Source of the DNA: an uncultured Bacilli bacterium
Lineage (GTDB): Bacteria > Bacillota_I > Bacilli_A > RF39 > UBA660
Direction: 5' to 3'
NCBI GenBank assembly: GCA_944372195.1
Contig: CALVYK010000011.1
Location: 1-42,769, forward strand
DNA: 42,769 nucleotides
The position numbers and the translations under genes are program-made. The notes under the pieces were generated by a model. The model saw nothing but the letters and a program-made list of their open reading frames with translations. It did not search any database and was not told the DNA's origin. Shown here one piece after another: positions 8,224-19,545 of this stretch; position 1 is the stretch's first letter; each line of letters opens with the position of its first letter.

Positions 8224-9175
8224 ATGTGGAAGATAGGTAATGTAGAAATAGAAAATAAAATCGTTTTAGCGCCGATGGCTAGTATTTCTAATAGTGCATT
8301 TCGAAGAATCGCTAAAGAAATGGGAGTAGGATTGGTAGTAGCTGAAATGGTTAGTGATAAAGCAATATATTTTGGTAGTCAAAAAACAATTGATATGCTT
8401 TATATGAAAGATGAAGAACGACCAATTAGTCAACAAATATTTGGTAGTGATAAAGAATCATTTGTTTATGCAGCTAAATATATTTTAAAAAATATGAAAC
8501 CAGATATAATTGACATCAATATGGGCTGTCCAGTTCCTAAGGTGGCTACTCGCGCTCAAGCTGGTAGTGCTTTACTTAAAAATCCTGATAAAGTGTATGA
8601 AATAGTAAAAGCGGTAGTTGATGCAGTAGATATACCAGTAACTGTTAAAATTAGAAGTGGTTGGGATGAAAAAAGCATTAATGCTGTGGAAATTGCTAAA
8701 ATAATAGAAAAAGCTGGAGCTAGTGCCATTACAGTGCATCCAAGAACAAGAGCTCAAGGATATAGTGGTAAAGCTGATTGGAATATAATAAAACAGGTTA
8801 AAGAAAATGTTACAATACCTGTTATTGGTAATGGTGATATAAAAACTTGTTATGATGCTAAAAAAATGTTGGATGAAACAAATTGTGATGCTGTTATGAT
8901 AGGTAGAGGAGTATTAGGTAATCCTTGGTTGATAAGAGATTGTATCGATTATTTAAATGGTAAAGAAATAAAAGAAGTGACAATATTAGATAGATTAAAT
9001 ATGGTTACTAAACACTTAAACTATTTATTGGAGTTTAAACCAGAAAAATTAGCTGTTTTAGAAATGAGGACACAAATCGGTTATTATTTAAAAGGTATTT
9101 CTAAAGAATATAAACAAAGATTTATGAAGGTAAATACTAAAGAAGAATTTATGAATTTAGTTAGTGAGGTAAAAA

Positions 9176-9192
<17 letters not shown>
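8224..9192 (+). CDS. dusB: tRNA-dihydrouridine synthase
   Basis: FMN-dependent enzyme that reduces uridines in the tRNA D-loop. The 322 residues form the Dus TIM barrel plus helical tail. Seen motifs: LAPMASISNSAFR near residue 16, DINMGCPVPKV near 98-108 with the catalytic cysteine, VKIRSGWD, HPRTRAQGYSGKADW near 177-191, PVIGNGDI and IGRGVLGNPWL for FMN phosphate. The ATG at 8224 follows TAGGTGAT, where TAG is the stop of the previous gene; an upstream in-frame start lies inside that gene and is unlikely. It belongs to the dusB group, which sits next to lysS in many Bacillota, as here with one gene between. Its 3' end overlaps the RDD gene by 17 bases. Confidence 0.93.
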
Positions 9193-11214
<2,022 letters not shown>

Positions 11215-11223
11215 GTGGTCAAA

Positions 11224-12756
11224 ATGAAAAAAATATTTTATTTGGCATTTTTTATAAGTTTATGTTTTTTAGTAAATGTCAACTTAGTAAGTGCAGCAGA
11301 AGGATATTGCGAATATTCTTTAACAAGATATTCTGAAGGAAATGGAATGTTTATATTTGATGAAACTGATAAAGTATCAATTAAATTTAATGTTGACACG
11401 GATAAAAAAAATCAAGTCAACATAGAATGGATTGGAAATTACGAAAACATAAGTATAGCAGGGGAAAATACTTATGAATTTAATGGACCAAATGGTAATT
11501 ATGTAAGATATAAAGTTAATTTTGATGCAAATAGTATTTATAACAAAATAATTAAAGGAAATGAATTTTCTTGTCCTAAATTGTACGGCCTTTATAATAA
11601 TGGTAATGATAGTTCGTTTACTTTAACAATTTATCCATCTTCTCCTTCTGGTGATGGAACATTGGTAGAACTACAAATACTTAGTCAAAAAAAACCTGAA
11701 ACAACCGAAACAGAAAAATTAATAAATAAATGTGGTGTAGCCATTAAAGATAGTAGGTATAATTTACCAGACGACATGACAATAGAATTTAAAAAATATA
11801 CAACTAGAAATGAGGTGTGTATAAATTATTTTCAAGGCGGTTCATATTGCAAAGACTATACATCTAACAAATATTTTTCAATATCTACAGGAAGTCAATC
11901 TACTTCTAGAACATTTAATTTTAAAAATGAAGATTTAGACAAAATATTTTCAAATATTACTTCAACTTCTGCTAGTTGTTCTGATTTTTGGATAGATACT
12001 ACTGATGCTTATTCTGGTCAATTTAATGTTTCACTTGATAAACCAAATAATGGAATGAGTACTGAAACTACTGGCTCAGAATATGAAGAAGTATTACAAA
12101 AATATGAACTTTACAATGGTGAAAGATTTAAACAAGCAAAATGCCAACTTAATTATTATTTATCTGCTAATTCAATATTTAATCAAAATAAGAATGCAAT
12201 AACAAATAACGATTCATATATAAGTTTTGATGATTGTACAAATGGAACATATAATGATGATATGGATCTTCTTAATCATTATACAACCAATTCACTTAAA
12301 GATGTAAGAAATGTGTGTAATGAAGTATATGCAGCATATGGATTAAATCACAATAATTCACAATTAAAGTCAAGAAAAGAAGAATGCGAAAATTTTAATA
12401 AATTTTATCAAAAATTAATTGAATACGGTATTGTTAACGATATGAGTGAAGGATGTAGTATATTATCAGATGATTTAAAAGATAAATTGGTTTGGGTATT
12501 GAATATAATAAAAATTGCAGGTCCAATCCTTGCTTTAGGATTAGGAACTTTAGATTTTATTAAAGTATTAGCTACAGGTGATGCTGATAAGGAAATGAAA
12601 ACAGCGTTTAAAAGATTTTTAATAAGATTAGGCGCAGCAGCATTGTTGTTTATTATACCACTCATTTTAGCGTTCCTTTTGGATATTTTCTTAGGTAATC
12701 AAGACGGATATGACTCGGATAATCCATTTTGTGTAAATATAGATTGGAATGAGTAG
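11224..12756 (+). CDS. cysteine-rich exported protein with C-terminal VirB2/TrbC-like two-helix tail
   Basis: Unknown function, 510 residues. Seen: a clear signal peptide (MKKIFYLAFFISLCFLVNVNLVSAAEG, cut near SAA-EG, residues 1-25 approx.), a long polar exported region with about a dozen cysteines, and a C-terminal part with two membrane helices (VLNIIKIAGPILALGLGTLDFIKVLA and AAALLFIIPLILAFLLDIFLG) separated by a short charged loop DADKEMKTAFKRF. That tail looks like pilin-type subunits of type IV secretion (TrbC/VirB2), but no other secretion gene is present. The cysteines are spread through the exported part in an otherwise cysteine-poor proteome, suggesting disulfides or metal binding. 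ATG 11224 is chosen with TAGGTGG upstream. The gene lies tightly between lysS and a phosphatase gene. Confidence 0.75.
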   Translation: MKKIFYLAFFISLCFLVNVNLVSAAEGYCEYSLTRYSEGNGMFIFDETDKVSIKFNVDTDKKNQVNIEWIGNYENISIAGENTYEFNGPNGNYVRYKVNFDANSIYNKIIKGNEFSCPKLYGLYNNGNDSSFTLTIYPSSPSGDGTLVELQILSQKKPETTETEKLINKCGVAIKDSRYNLPDDMTIEFKKYTTRNEVCINYFQGGSYCKDYTSNKYFSISTGSQSTSRTFNFKNEDLDKIFSNITSTSASCSDFWIDTTDAYSGQFNVSLDKPNNGMSTETTGSEYEEVLQKYELYNGERFKQAKCQLNYYLSANSIFNQNKNAITNNDSYISFDDCTNGTYNDDMDLLNHYTTNSLKDVRNVCNEVYAAYGLNHNNSQLKSRKEECENFNKFYQKLIEYGIVNDMSEGCSILSDDLKDKLVWVLNIIKIAGPILALGLGTLDFIKVLATGDADKEMKTAFKRFLIRLGAAALLFIIPLILAFLLDIFLGNQDGYDSDNPFCVNIDWNE

Positions 12757-13287
12757 ATGAAATTATATGTTGTAAGACATGGTGAAATTATGGAAAATGC
12801 TAATAACTGTTTGGTCGGAAGAATAAATAGTTCTTTAACTACTAATGGAATAAAACAGGCTAAACAAGTAAGTAACTATTTTAAAGATAAAAAAATAGAT
12901 TTAATAGTAAGTTCACCATTAGATAGATGTAAACAAACAGCTCAAATAATAAGTAATAATGTTCCGATTATATATTCTGATAAATTATTAGGAAGAGATC
13001 ATGGTGAATTTACGGGTAAACCTAGAGATTCAATTAATTTTGATGAATATTGGAATTATAAAAAAAACATTCAATATAAAAAAGCTGAAAGTGTGAAACA
13101 TTTATATAATAGAGTTGCAGCTTTAATAGAAGAATTAAAAGAAAAATATAAAGATAAAAATATAATTATTGTAACGCACAGTGGAATAATGCGAGTATTA
13201 TATTATTATTTTAAAGGGATACCTGATGATGGTATATTAAGTGAAATAACAATAAAAAATTGTGAAGTATTCGAATATGATATATAA
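12757..13287 (+). CDS. histidine phosphatase family protein
   Basis: The 176 residues form a histidine-phosphatase (phosphoglycerate mutase-like) domain. The catalytic RHGE is at residues 8-11, VSSPLDRCKQTA near 50-61 holds the second arginine, RDHGEFTGK near 86-94 follows, and VTHSGIMRVLYY near 132-143 contains the second histidine. The substrate cannot be told from sequence; relatives dephosphorylate sugar phosphates, nucleotides or alpha-ribazole phosphate. No cobalamin genes are nearby. It starts on the base after the preceding stop and overlaps nothing functional at its end; ackA follows 10 bases later with its own strong ribosome site. Confidence 0.88.
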   Translation: MKLYVVRHGEIMENANNCLVGRINSSLTTNGIKQAKQVSNYFKDKKIDLIVSSPLDRCKQTAQIISNNVPIIYSDKLLGRDHGEFTGKPRDSINFDEYWNYKKNIQYKKAESVKHLYNRVAALIEELKEKYKDKNIIIVTHSGIMRVLYYYFKGIPDDGILSEITIKNCEVFEYDI

Positions 13288-13297
13288 GGAGGAAAAT

Positions 13298-14479
13298 ATG
13301 AAAATATTATCAGTTAATGCAGGAAGCTCATCATTAAAATTTCAAATGTATGAAATGCCTGAAGAAAAAGTTTTAATTTCTGGGGTTTTTGAAAGAATTG
13401 GTATAAAAGGAAGTTGTTACACAATTAAATTAAATGGTGAAAAAACAACTAAAGAAGCAAATTTAAGTGATCATAAAGATGCAGTTAAAATTTTAGTTGA
13501 TGAATTGATAGCTAATAAAATAATTTATGATCTAAATGAAATAAAAGGAATAGGTCATAGAATTGTTCAAGGGGCAGATAAATTTGATAGATCTGTTATT
13601 ATTGATGATGTAGTTCTAAAAACTATTTCAGACTTAAGTTCTTTAGCTCCTTTACATAATCCAGCTGCTGTAATTGGTATTGAGGCTTTTAAAGAAATGA
13701 TTCCTAATGCTGTTGCAGTTGCAGTATTTGATACTTCATTTCATCAAACAATGGAAGAAGAAACGTATTTATATGCTTTGCCATATGAATGGTACACTGA
13801 CTATCAGGTAAGAAAATATGGAGCTCATGGTACAAGTCATAAATATGTTGCTAATAGGTTGAGCGAATTGTTAAATAAAAAAGATGGTAAATTTATAGTA
13901 TGTCATTTGGGAAATGGTGGAAGTATTACAGCTGTTAAAGATGGTAAGTGTGTTGATACTTCGATGGGATTTACCCCTAATGCTGGACTTGTTATGGGAA
14001 CTAGATGTGGTGATATTGATGCCAGTATAATTCCTTATATGATGGAGAAAGCTAATATGACTCCTAAAGATATCGATAATGCAATTAACAAACAAAGTGG
14101 ATTACTTGGAATAAGTGGTGTTAGTAGTGATTCTAGAGATATTGATGAAGGTATTAGTGAAGGAAATGAAAGATGTATTTTAGCAAAAAAAATGTTTGTT
14201 AGAAGAGTTGTTGATTATATTGCTAAATACTATGTACTTTTAAATGGTGCAGATGCAATTGCTTTCACAGCTGGAATCGGAGAAAATTCTATAACAATGA
14301 GAAAACAAATAATTGAAAAATTGGCAATTTTAGGTGTAGAGTTAGATGAAGAAAGAAACAATGTTAGAGGAAAAGAACAGTTAATAACTTCAAATAATTC
14401 TAAAATTCCGTGTTATATAATTCCAACTGATGAAGAAGGCATGATTGCTATGGATACATATAATTTGATTGAAGGTTAA
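13298..14479 (+). CDS. ackA: acetate kinase
   Basis: Makes ATP from acetyl phosphate, yielding acetate at the end of fermentation. From the ATG at 13298 it is 393 residues, the usual length. Seen: NAGSSSLKFQMYEM (near 6-19), GHRIVQGADKF, FDTSFHQTM with the catalytic Asp, GAHGTSHKYVA near 176-186, CHLGNGGSITAV, GLVMGTRCGDIDASI and FTAGIGENS near 326. An in-frame ATG 12 codons upstream is rejected because AAGGAGG stands directly before 13298 and the family begins MKILSVNAGSSS. A pta gene is not in the window. It closes the run begun at gpmI. Confidence 0.97.
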   Translation: MKILSVNAGSSSLKFQMYEMPEEKVLISGVFERIGIKGSCYTIKLNGEKTTKEANLSDHKDAVKILVDELIANKIIYDLNEIKGIGHRIVQGADKFDRSVIIDDVVLKTISDLSSLAPLHNPAAVIGIEAFKEMIPNAVAVAVFDTSFHQTMEEETYLYALPYEWYTDYQVRKYGAHGTSHKYVANRLSELLNKKDGKFIVCHLGNGGSITAVKDGKCVDTSMGFTPNAGLVMGTRCGDIDASIIPYMMEKANMTPKDIDNAINKQSGLLGISGVSSDSRDIDEGISEGNERCILAKKMFVRRVVDYIAKYYVLLNGADAIAFTAGIGENSITMRKQIIEKLAILGVELDEERNNVRGKEQLITSNNSKIPCYIIPTDEEGMIAMDTYNLIEG

Positions 14480-14492
14480 ACCTTCTTTTTTT
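14471..14492 (+). terminator. terminator after ackA
   Basis: GAAGGT/ACCTTC stem with the stop codon TAA as its three-base loop, then seven T. Confidence 0.75.
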
Positions 14493-14493
14493 C

Positions 14494-14522
14494 TAGACAT
14501 AATTAATTAAATATAGTATAAT
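14494..14522 (+). promoter_or_regulatory. sigma-A promoter of nrnA-dnaD-nth
   Basis: TAGACA (14494-14499) and TATAAT (14517-14522) are 17 bases apart, directly after the ackA terminator. Confidence 0.75.
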
Positions 14523-14546
14523 TATTGCAGTAGAAAGTGTGATTGT

Positions 14547-15488
14547 ATGAGTTTTAAAAAAGTTTACAAAGCAATAAAAAAATATGATACAATTGTTATT
14601 GCTAGACATGTTGGCTCTGATCCTGATGCACTAGGCAGTTCAATTGGATTAAAAGAGGCTATATTATATAACTTTCCTAATAAAAAAGTTTATGTAGTAG
14701 GGTCTCCTGCTAGTAGATTTCGTTATATAGGAAATATTGATAAATTAGATGAAATAGATTATGAAAAAAGTTTATTAATAGTAACTGATACGCCTGATGT
14801 AAAAAGAATTGATGGGGTTAATATAAATAATTTTAATTATGTAATTAAAATTGATCATCATCCTTTTGTTGAAAAATATGGTAATATTGAATTAATTGAC
14901 GATAAAGCTAGTAGTGCTAGCCAATTGATAATTGAACTAATTAAAAAAAATAATATGAAAATCAATTCTGAAATAGCATCTAAATTATATATCGGACTTG
15001 TTGCAGATACTAATAGATTTTTATATAGTTATACTTCATATAAAACTTTCGAATTAGTGGCATGGCTGATTAAAAAGACTAGATTAGATTTCACTAGTTT
15101 GTATGGTAATTTATATAATAGACCATTAAGAGAAATAAGATTTTCTGGTTACCTTTCATCTAATTTAATCGTAACTGAAAATGGTTTAGGTTATTTAAAA
15201 ATAACTGATGAAATATTAAAACAATATGATGTTGATCCATCAACTGCTGGTAATTTAATTGAAAATTTTAATAATATTCAAGAAGTAAAGGTTATTGCAT
15301 TTTGTAGTGAGGATAAAGGTAACAATTATATAAAGTGCTCAATTAGATCTAAAGGGCCAATTATTAATGAAGTAACATCTAATTATAATGGTGGTGGTCA
15401 TATATATGCTTGTGGTGCTAGACCTAAAACATTTGCGGATGTTGATAACATGTTAAAAGATTTAGACGAATTATGTAAAAATTATTGA
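14547..15488 (+). CDS. nrnA: DHH/DHHA1 oligoribonuclease / pAp phosphatase (NrnA type)
   Basis: Degrades short RNA oligomers and, in relatives, dephosphorylates pAp. The 313 residues have an N-terminal DHH domain with ARHVGSDPDALGSSIGL near 19-35, VTDTPDVKR near 79-87 and the name-giving IDHHPF near 106-111, plus GLVADTNRF further on. The C-terminal DHHA1 domain ends with GGGHIYACGARP. The length is that of Bacillus NrnA (~313). A c-di-AMP phosphodiesterase of the GdpP type is excluded because membrane and GGDEF parts are missing. It heads an operon with dnaD and nth and has a good promoter. The ribosome site is weak (GAAAGTGTG). Confidence 0.88.
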   Translation: MSFKKVYKAIKKYDTIVIARHVGSDPDALGSSIGLKEAILYNFPNKKVYVVGSPASRFRYIGNIDKLDEIDYEKSLLIVTDTPDVKRIDGVNINNFNYVIKIDHHPFVEKYGNIELIDDKASSASQLIIELIKKNNMKINSEIASKLYIGLVADTNRFLYSYTSYKTFELVAWLIKKTRLDFTSLYGNLYNRPLREIRFSGYLSSNLIVTENGLGYLKITDEILKQYDVDPSTAGNLIENFNNIQEVKVIAFCSEDKGNNYIKCSIRSKGPIINEVTSNYNGGGHIYACGARPKTFADVDNMLKDLDELCKNY

Positions 15489-15504
15489 TAAGGAGGTTAT
15501 ATTT

Positions 15505-16134
15505 ATGTTAGGAAAATTAACAGATATACTAAAAAGTGAACCATTTTATGTTCCTAATATTTTATTTAAAAATTATCGAAAATTAAATATAACAGATTCA
15601 GAATTAATAATTTTGATATACTTGATAAATGCCGATAACATGTTTAATCCAAAGCAAATTTCTAAAGATTTAAGTTTTAAATTGAATGAAACAATGGATT
15701 TAATAAACTCTTTAATAGAAAAAAACATACTAAAAATAGATATCGTAAATAAAAAGGTAAGAGAAGAAATAATTAATTTGGATGAGTTGTATGATAAATT
15801 AGCTTTCATTGTTATCGATGACAAAGAAAAAAAATCAAATAATTTATTTGATATATTTGAAAAAGAGTTTGGCAGAACATTGTCTCCTATGGATTATGAA
15901 ATAATTACTGATTGGCAAAAAGATTTTGATGATAAATTAATTTTATTAGCATTAAAAGAAGCAGTATTTAATAATGTAACAAATTTAAGATATATAGATA
16001 AAATAATTCGAGATTGGAGTAAAAAAGGTATTAAAACGGAAGAAGATGTTGTAAATGATAGGAAAAAATTTGAAAGTAAAAAATCAAATAAAAAATTATT
16101 TGATTACGATTGGCTAAATGAACGAGATAATTAA
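15505..16134 (+). CDS. dnaD: DnaD replication initiation protein
   Basis: Primosomal protein that remodels DNA at the origin and at restart sites together with DnaB and DnaI. The 209 residues comprise an N-terminal winged-helix part (about 1-95, including TDSELIILIYLINADN) and a C-terminal DnaB_2-type domain (about 115-185) with the conserved YIDKIIRDWSKKGI, which is the YxxxIxxxW motif for DNA binding. The tail is lysine-rich. AAGGAGG precedes the ATG. It overlaps nth by 17 bases. The dnaD-nth-ponA-recU order of Bacillus is kept, though ponA and recU point the other way there too. Confidence 0.9.
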   Translation: MLGKLTDILKSEPFYVPNILFKNYRKLNITDSELIILIYLINADNMFNPKQISKDLSFKLNETMDLINSLIEKNILKIDIVNKKVREEIINLDELYDKLAFIVIDDKEKKSNNLFDIFEKEFGRTLSPMDYEIITDWQKDFDDKLILLALKEAVFNNVTNLRYIDKIIRDWSKKGIKTEEDVVNDRKKFESKKSNKKLFDYDWLNERDN

Positions 16135-16726
16135 TTATTTAGATGAATTAATACCAAATCCAAAATGTGAATTAAATTATAATAAAGATTATGAATTATT
16201 GATTGCTACTATGTTAAGTGCGCAGACAACTGATAAAAGAGTAAATGAAGTAACTGATATATTATTTAAAAAATATCCTAGTTTAGAATGTTTAAGAAAA
16301 GCAGATATTAACGACATAATAAACATTATAAAACCAATTGGTACTTATAATAAGAAAGCTAAAAATGTAATAGAAATAGCTAATAAATTGAAAGAAAAAA
16401 ATGACATTGTTCCAAATGATAGGACGTTTTTAGAAAGTTTGCCGGGAGTGGGTAGAAAGACAACTAATGTCGTTTTGAGTAATATATATAATGTTCCTTG
16501 TATTGCAGTTGACACCCATGTTCATCGAGTAAGTATCAGATTAGGAATAGCTAAAAAAAATGATGATGTATATACTACTGAAAAAAAATTAACGAAAAAA
16601 TTTAAAAATTATGATTTATGTCGATTACATCATCAATTAGTTTTGTTTGGCCGATATTATTGTAAAGCGGTCAATCCAAAGTGTGAAAATTGTAAATTAA
16701 AAAACATATGCAAAAAAGAAGGTTAA
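16118..16726 (+). CDS. nth: endonuclease III
   Basis: Base-excision repair DNA glycosylase/AP lyase for oxidised pyrimidines. The 202 residues show the helix-hairpin-helix LPGVGRKTTNVVL near 108-120 with the catalytic lysine, and VDTHVHRV near 130-137 with the catalytic aspartate. The C-terminal iron-sulphur loop has the exact spacing C-x6-C-x2-C-x5-C (near 179-195). LLIATMLSAQTTDKRVN near 28-44 is also typical. The start lies inside dnaD with no strong ribosome site, so translation is probably coupled. It ends in a terminator shared with the convergent ponA. Confidence 0.95.
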   Translation: MNEIINYLDELIPNPKCELNYNKDYELLIATMLSAQTTDKRVNEVTDILFKKYPSLECLRKADINDIINIIKPIGTYNKKAKNVIEIANKLKEKNDIVPNDRTFLESLPGVGRKTTNVVLSNIYNVPCIAVDTHVHRVSIRLGIAKKNDDVYTTEKKLTKKFKNYDLCRLHHQLVLFGRYYCKAVNPKCENCKLKNICKKEG

Positions 16727-16738
16727 TTCCTTCTTTTT
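16713..16738. terminator. bidirectional terminator between nth and ponA
   Basis: A perfect 10-bp stem AAAAAGAAGG/CCTTCTTTTT has a 6-base loop that contains the nth stop. The ponA stop (complement of 16737-16739) touches its other arm. Confidence 0.8.
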
Positions 16739-19544
16739 AATTTATTTGCACTAACTTAATTAATGTGTCATTGTAACTACCATATTTAATATGGTAAGTT
16801 ATTGTATAAGTATCTGCTTTATTTGTATTAATATATGTTGTACTATTATATACTTGATTATCAGAATTTCGCATAACTGTACATGTAATAGTAGCTAAAT
16901 TTGTAATGTCAGTTATTCCATTTAATAGGACAATAACTGGTTTTTCTGGTTCATTGTAATTTTGACCAACAGATAATGTTATTGTGGAACTGCCATTTAA
17001 TTGACTACTGACAATTGAACTGCCACTAGTTTCTACTGTAAATTCTGTTCCACTACTAGCGTTACTTTTAAATATACTATAACTTGATTTAACTACAAAA
17101 GTTGCACTTTCAGTAACCGGATAAACAAAACTTGTATTGCTTGTAGTTGTAATTAATTTTAAATTTCCGGTACTGTCTTTTATATACACATCATAAACAA
17201 CAGTTCCAATATTATTTTTGTTATAACTTAAATGTGCATTTAATTGTTCTTGTCTAGTTTCTGTATCAGTATATAATTTTGTATATAATTGTGTAAGATA
17301 ATTATTATCTATAAAGTTAGGGGTTTTAATAGGATCCCAAGATAAAGTGTTATTAGTATAATTTAAATTTGTAACATTTTCTAATTTACTATATCTTGTG
17401 GAAACTTCTGTTGGCTCAAATCCTTTTTTAAAGTATGCAGTAAATTTTTGAGATTCTGGTGTATATTCGCTAGGCAACATAGCAGTTGGTAAGCCGTATT
17501 CAACTTCTAATTTAACAACACTATCAGGTTGTTCCCAAGTAGATTTTTCAGTATATACTGATTTAGCTATCGTTTGAAATACATCTTTAATGTTGTAGTT
17601 ATTAACGGTCATATAATGTTCTTTGCTTAGTTCTTCATAACCATACCAAACTGTAATTGCATATGAATCGTTGAAACTTGCAATTAATTTATCTTTTATA
17701 GCATTTGATGGATAATCGTATTGATCAATAATATTTGAAGGTAAGTTGTTAGTTCCAGATTTTCCGGCATAATTAACACCATTAACATTTCTTCCGATTG
17801 CATAACTTGATGTATCTTCTAGTATTTTTGTAATCATATAAGCAGTTGAATCACTCATAGCTTTTCTAGTGACTGGTTTAACTTCATAGATTTTACCTGA
17901 TTCAGTAAACTCAACTTTAGTAAAACTATGTGGTTCGATATAATAACCACCATTTGAGAAAGCTGCGTAAGCAGTAGCTAAAGTTATTAATGTATCTCCT
18001 TCATAACCACCTAAAGCATGTGTCTCATACATCGTTCCTGGAGACAATCCTAAGTTAGTGACAAATTTTTTAATATTAGATTGATTATTTTGTTGGAATG
18101 CTTTAACTGCTGGAATATTTCTTGAGTGTTTTAAAGCTTCATGTAATGTTTGAAAATTATAATATTGACCATCCCAGTTTTTTAAAGTTGTTCCATCTGA
18201 ATAAGAATATGGTTCGTCTGTAAATGGTGTATATGTTGACCAGTTATTATATTCAATTCCTGGACCATAATCGTATAATGGCTTAGCAGTAGAACCAATT
18301 TGTCTAGGAATGTTAGTAAAGTTAACACCTTTGGCAACACGATTTCTTCCTCCACCAACCGCTTTTATTTCTCCAGTTTTAACATCTATAACAACACTGG
18401 CTGCTTGTACTTCATCATTTTCCCATTCATATAAAGTACCATTCATAACGCCAGACATTGTATCTTGCATAGTTTTATCCATAGTTGTATATATTTTCAT
18501 TGGAACTTCATAAGGATCTTGGCCAGTTCTTTCGATTACTTCTTCTACCACCGTATTAATAAAATCGATATAAGTATTTGAATCGCTTTCGGTTTCATTA
18601 TCTACTAATAATTTTTCAACAGTTAGTTCTTTAGCAATATTATATTCTTCTTCGTTAATGTATCCATGTCTTAACATTAAACTTAAAACAGTTTGCCTTC
18701 TTTGTTCACAAGCTTCTGGATAGATATATGGATTATACGCACCTGGAGCTTGGAAAAGTCCTGCAATCATAGCGGCTTCAGCAACGTTTAATTCACTAGC
18801 ATGTTTACCAAAATAATCCATACTTGCTTGTTCAACACCACGGTTACTACTTCCTAAATTATTAGAATTAACGTAAAATTCAATTATTTGTTCTTTAGTA
18901 TAATGAGTTTCAATTTCAAAAACTGAAACATATATATCTGTGAACTTACGAATTATACCTTCGATACCTTCATCTTCGGTTGAAGTAAATGCGTTTTTAG
19001 ATACTTGCATAGTTAATGTTGAAGCACCACCGCCGCCTTTACCTAAAAGTTGGGTAAAAGATGCTTTTAAAAATCTTGGCAAATCAACACCGCTATGTTG
19101 GAAAAATCTCGAATCCTCTGTAGCTATAATTGCATCAATCAATGATTGTGATAATTGATCATATGTAACTTTTTCTCTTAATTCATCACCGATTTTGGCA
19201 AATTCTTCCCCATTTGCTAAGTACAATATAGAAGCATCTTTGTTGTATAATCTTTCTTCTGTAAATTTAGGAGCAGTTGTAATAATGTATGCTCCAAATG
19301 ATATACCTAAAATTAAGCAAAAAATGGCAAAAGAGAAACAAAATATCATTAATGATTTAAATATTTCTATTTTACTTATCTTTTTCTTTTTTTTCTTAGT
19401 TATAAAGAAATATATCATTCCTATAAATAACATTAATAATATAGTTGGAACAAAACTTATTGTTAATGATCCTACAATCAAAATTATTAAACTAATTAAA
19501 GCTGCTATAATTGTTTTTTTGTTTTTTTTAAAGAATTTTGTCAT
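16737..19544 (-). CDS. ponA: class A penicillin-binding protein 1
   Basis: Bifunctional peptidoglycan glycosyltransferase and transpeptidase at the outer face of the membrane. The 935 residues begin with a basic stretch and what look like three membrane segments (about 11-30, 32-49 and 64-88), more than the single anchor usual for PBP1. The GT51 domain follows with the catalytic Glu in ATEDSRFFQHSG (E143) and GGASTLTMQVSKN near 172-184. The transpeptidase has S418-T-A-K421, SRN at 474-476 and KSGT at 595-598. After about 680 come Fn3- and Ig-like segments to the C-terminus. AAGGAGAG precedes the ATG; recU ends one base upstream, as in the Bacillus recU-ponA pair. GpsB, its usual partner, is at 20.4 kb. 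Confidence 0.95.
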   Translation of the reverse strand: MTKFFKKNKKTIIAALISLIILIVGSLTISFVPTILLMLFIGMIYFFITKKKKKKISKIEIFKSLMIFCFSFAIFCLILGISFGAYIITTAPKFTEERLYNKDASILYLANGEEFAKIGDELREKVTYDQLSQSLIDAIIATEDSRFFQHSGVDLPRFLKASFTQLLGKGGGGASTLTMQVSKNAFTSTEDEGIEGIIRKFTDIYVSVFEIETHYTKEQIIEFYVNSNNLGSSNRGVEQASMDYFGKHASELNVAEAAMIAGLFQAPGAYNPYIYPEACEQRRQTVLSLMLRHGYINEEEYNIAKELTVEKLLVDNETESDSNTYIDFINTVVEEVIERTGQDPYEVPMKIYTTMDKTMQDTMSGVMNGTLYEWENDEVQAASVVIDVKTGEIKAVGGGRNRVAKGVNFTNIPRQIGSTAKPLYDYGPGIEYNNWSTYTPFTDEPYSYSDGTTLKNWDGQYYNFQTLHEALKHSRNIPAVKAFQQNNQSNIKKFVTNLGLSPGTMYETHALGGYEGDTLITLATAYAAFSNGGYYIEPHSFTKVEFTESGKIYEVKPVTRKAMSDSTAYMITKILEDTSSYAIGRNVNGVNYAGKSGTNNLPSNIIDQYDYPSNAIKDKLIASFNDSYAITVWYGYEELSKEHYMTVNNYNIKDVFQTIAKSVYTEKSTWEQPDSVVKLEVEYGLPTAMLPSEYTPESQKFTAYFKKGFEPTEVSTRYSKLENVTNLNYTNNTLSWDPIKTPNFIDNNYLTQLYTKLYTDTETRQEQLNAHLSYNKNNIGTVVYDVYIKDSTGNLKLITTTSNTSFVYPVTESATFVVKSSYSIFKSNASSGTEFTVETSGSSIVSSQLNGSSTITLSVGQNYNEPEKPVIVLLNGITDITNLATITCTVMRNSDNQVYNSTTYINTNKADTYTITYHIKYGSYNDTLIKLVQIN

Positions 19545-19545
19545 T

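Noticed and set aside
11224..12756. A type IV secretion system suggested by the VirB2-like tail
   Set aside because: No VirB4, VirD4, VirB6 or relaxase gene is present in the window; only the tail is similar.
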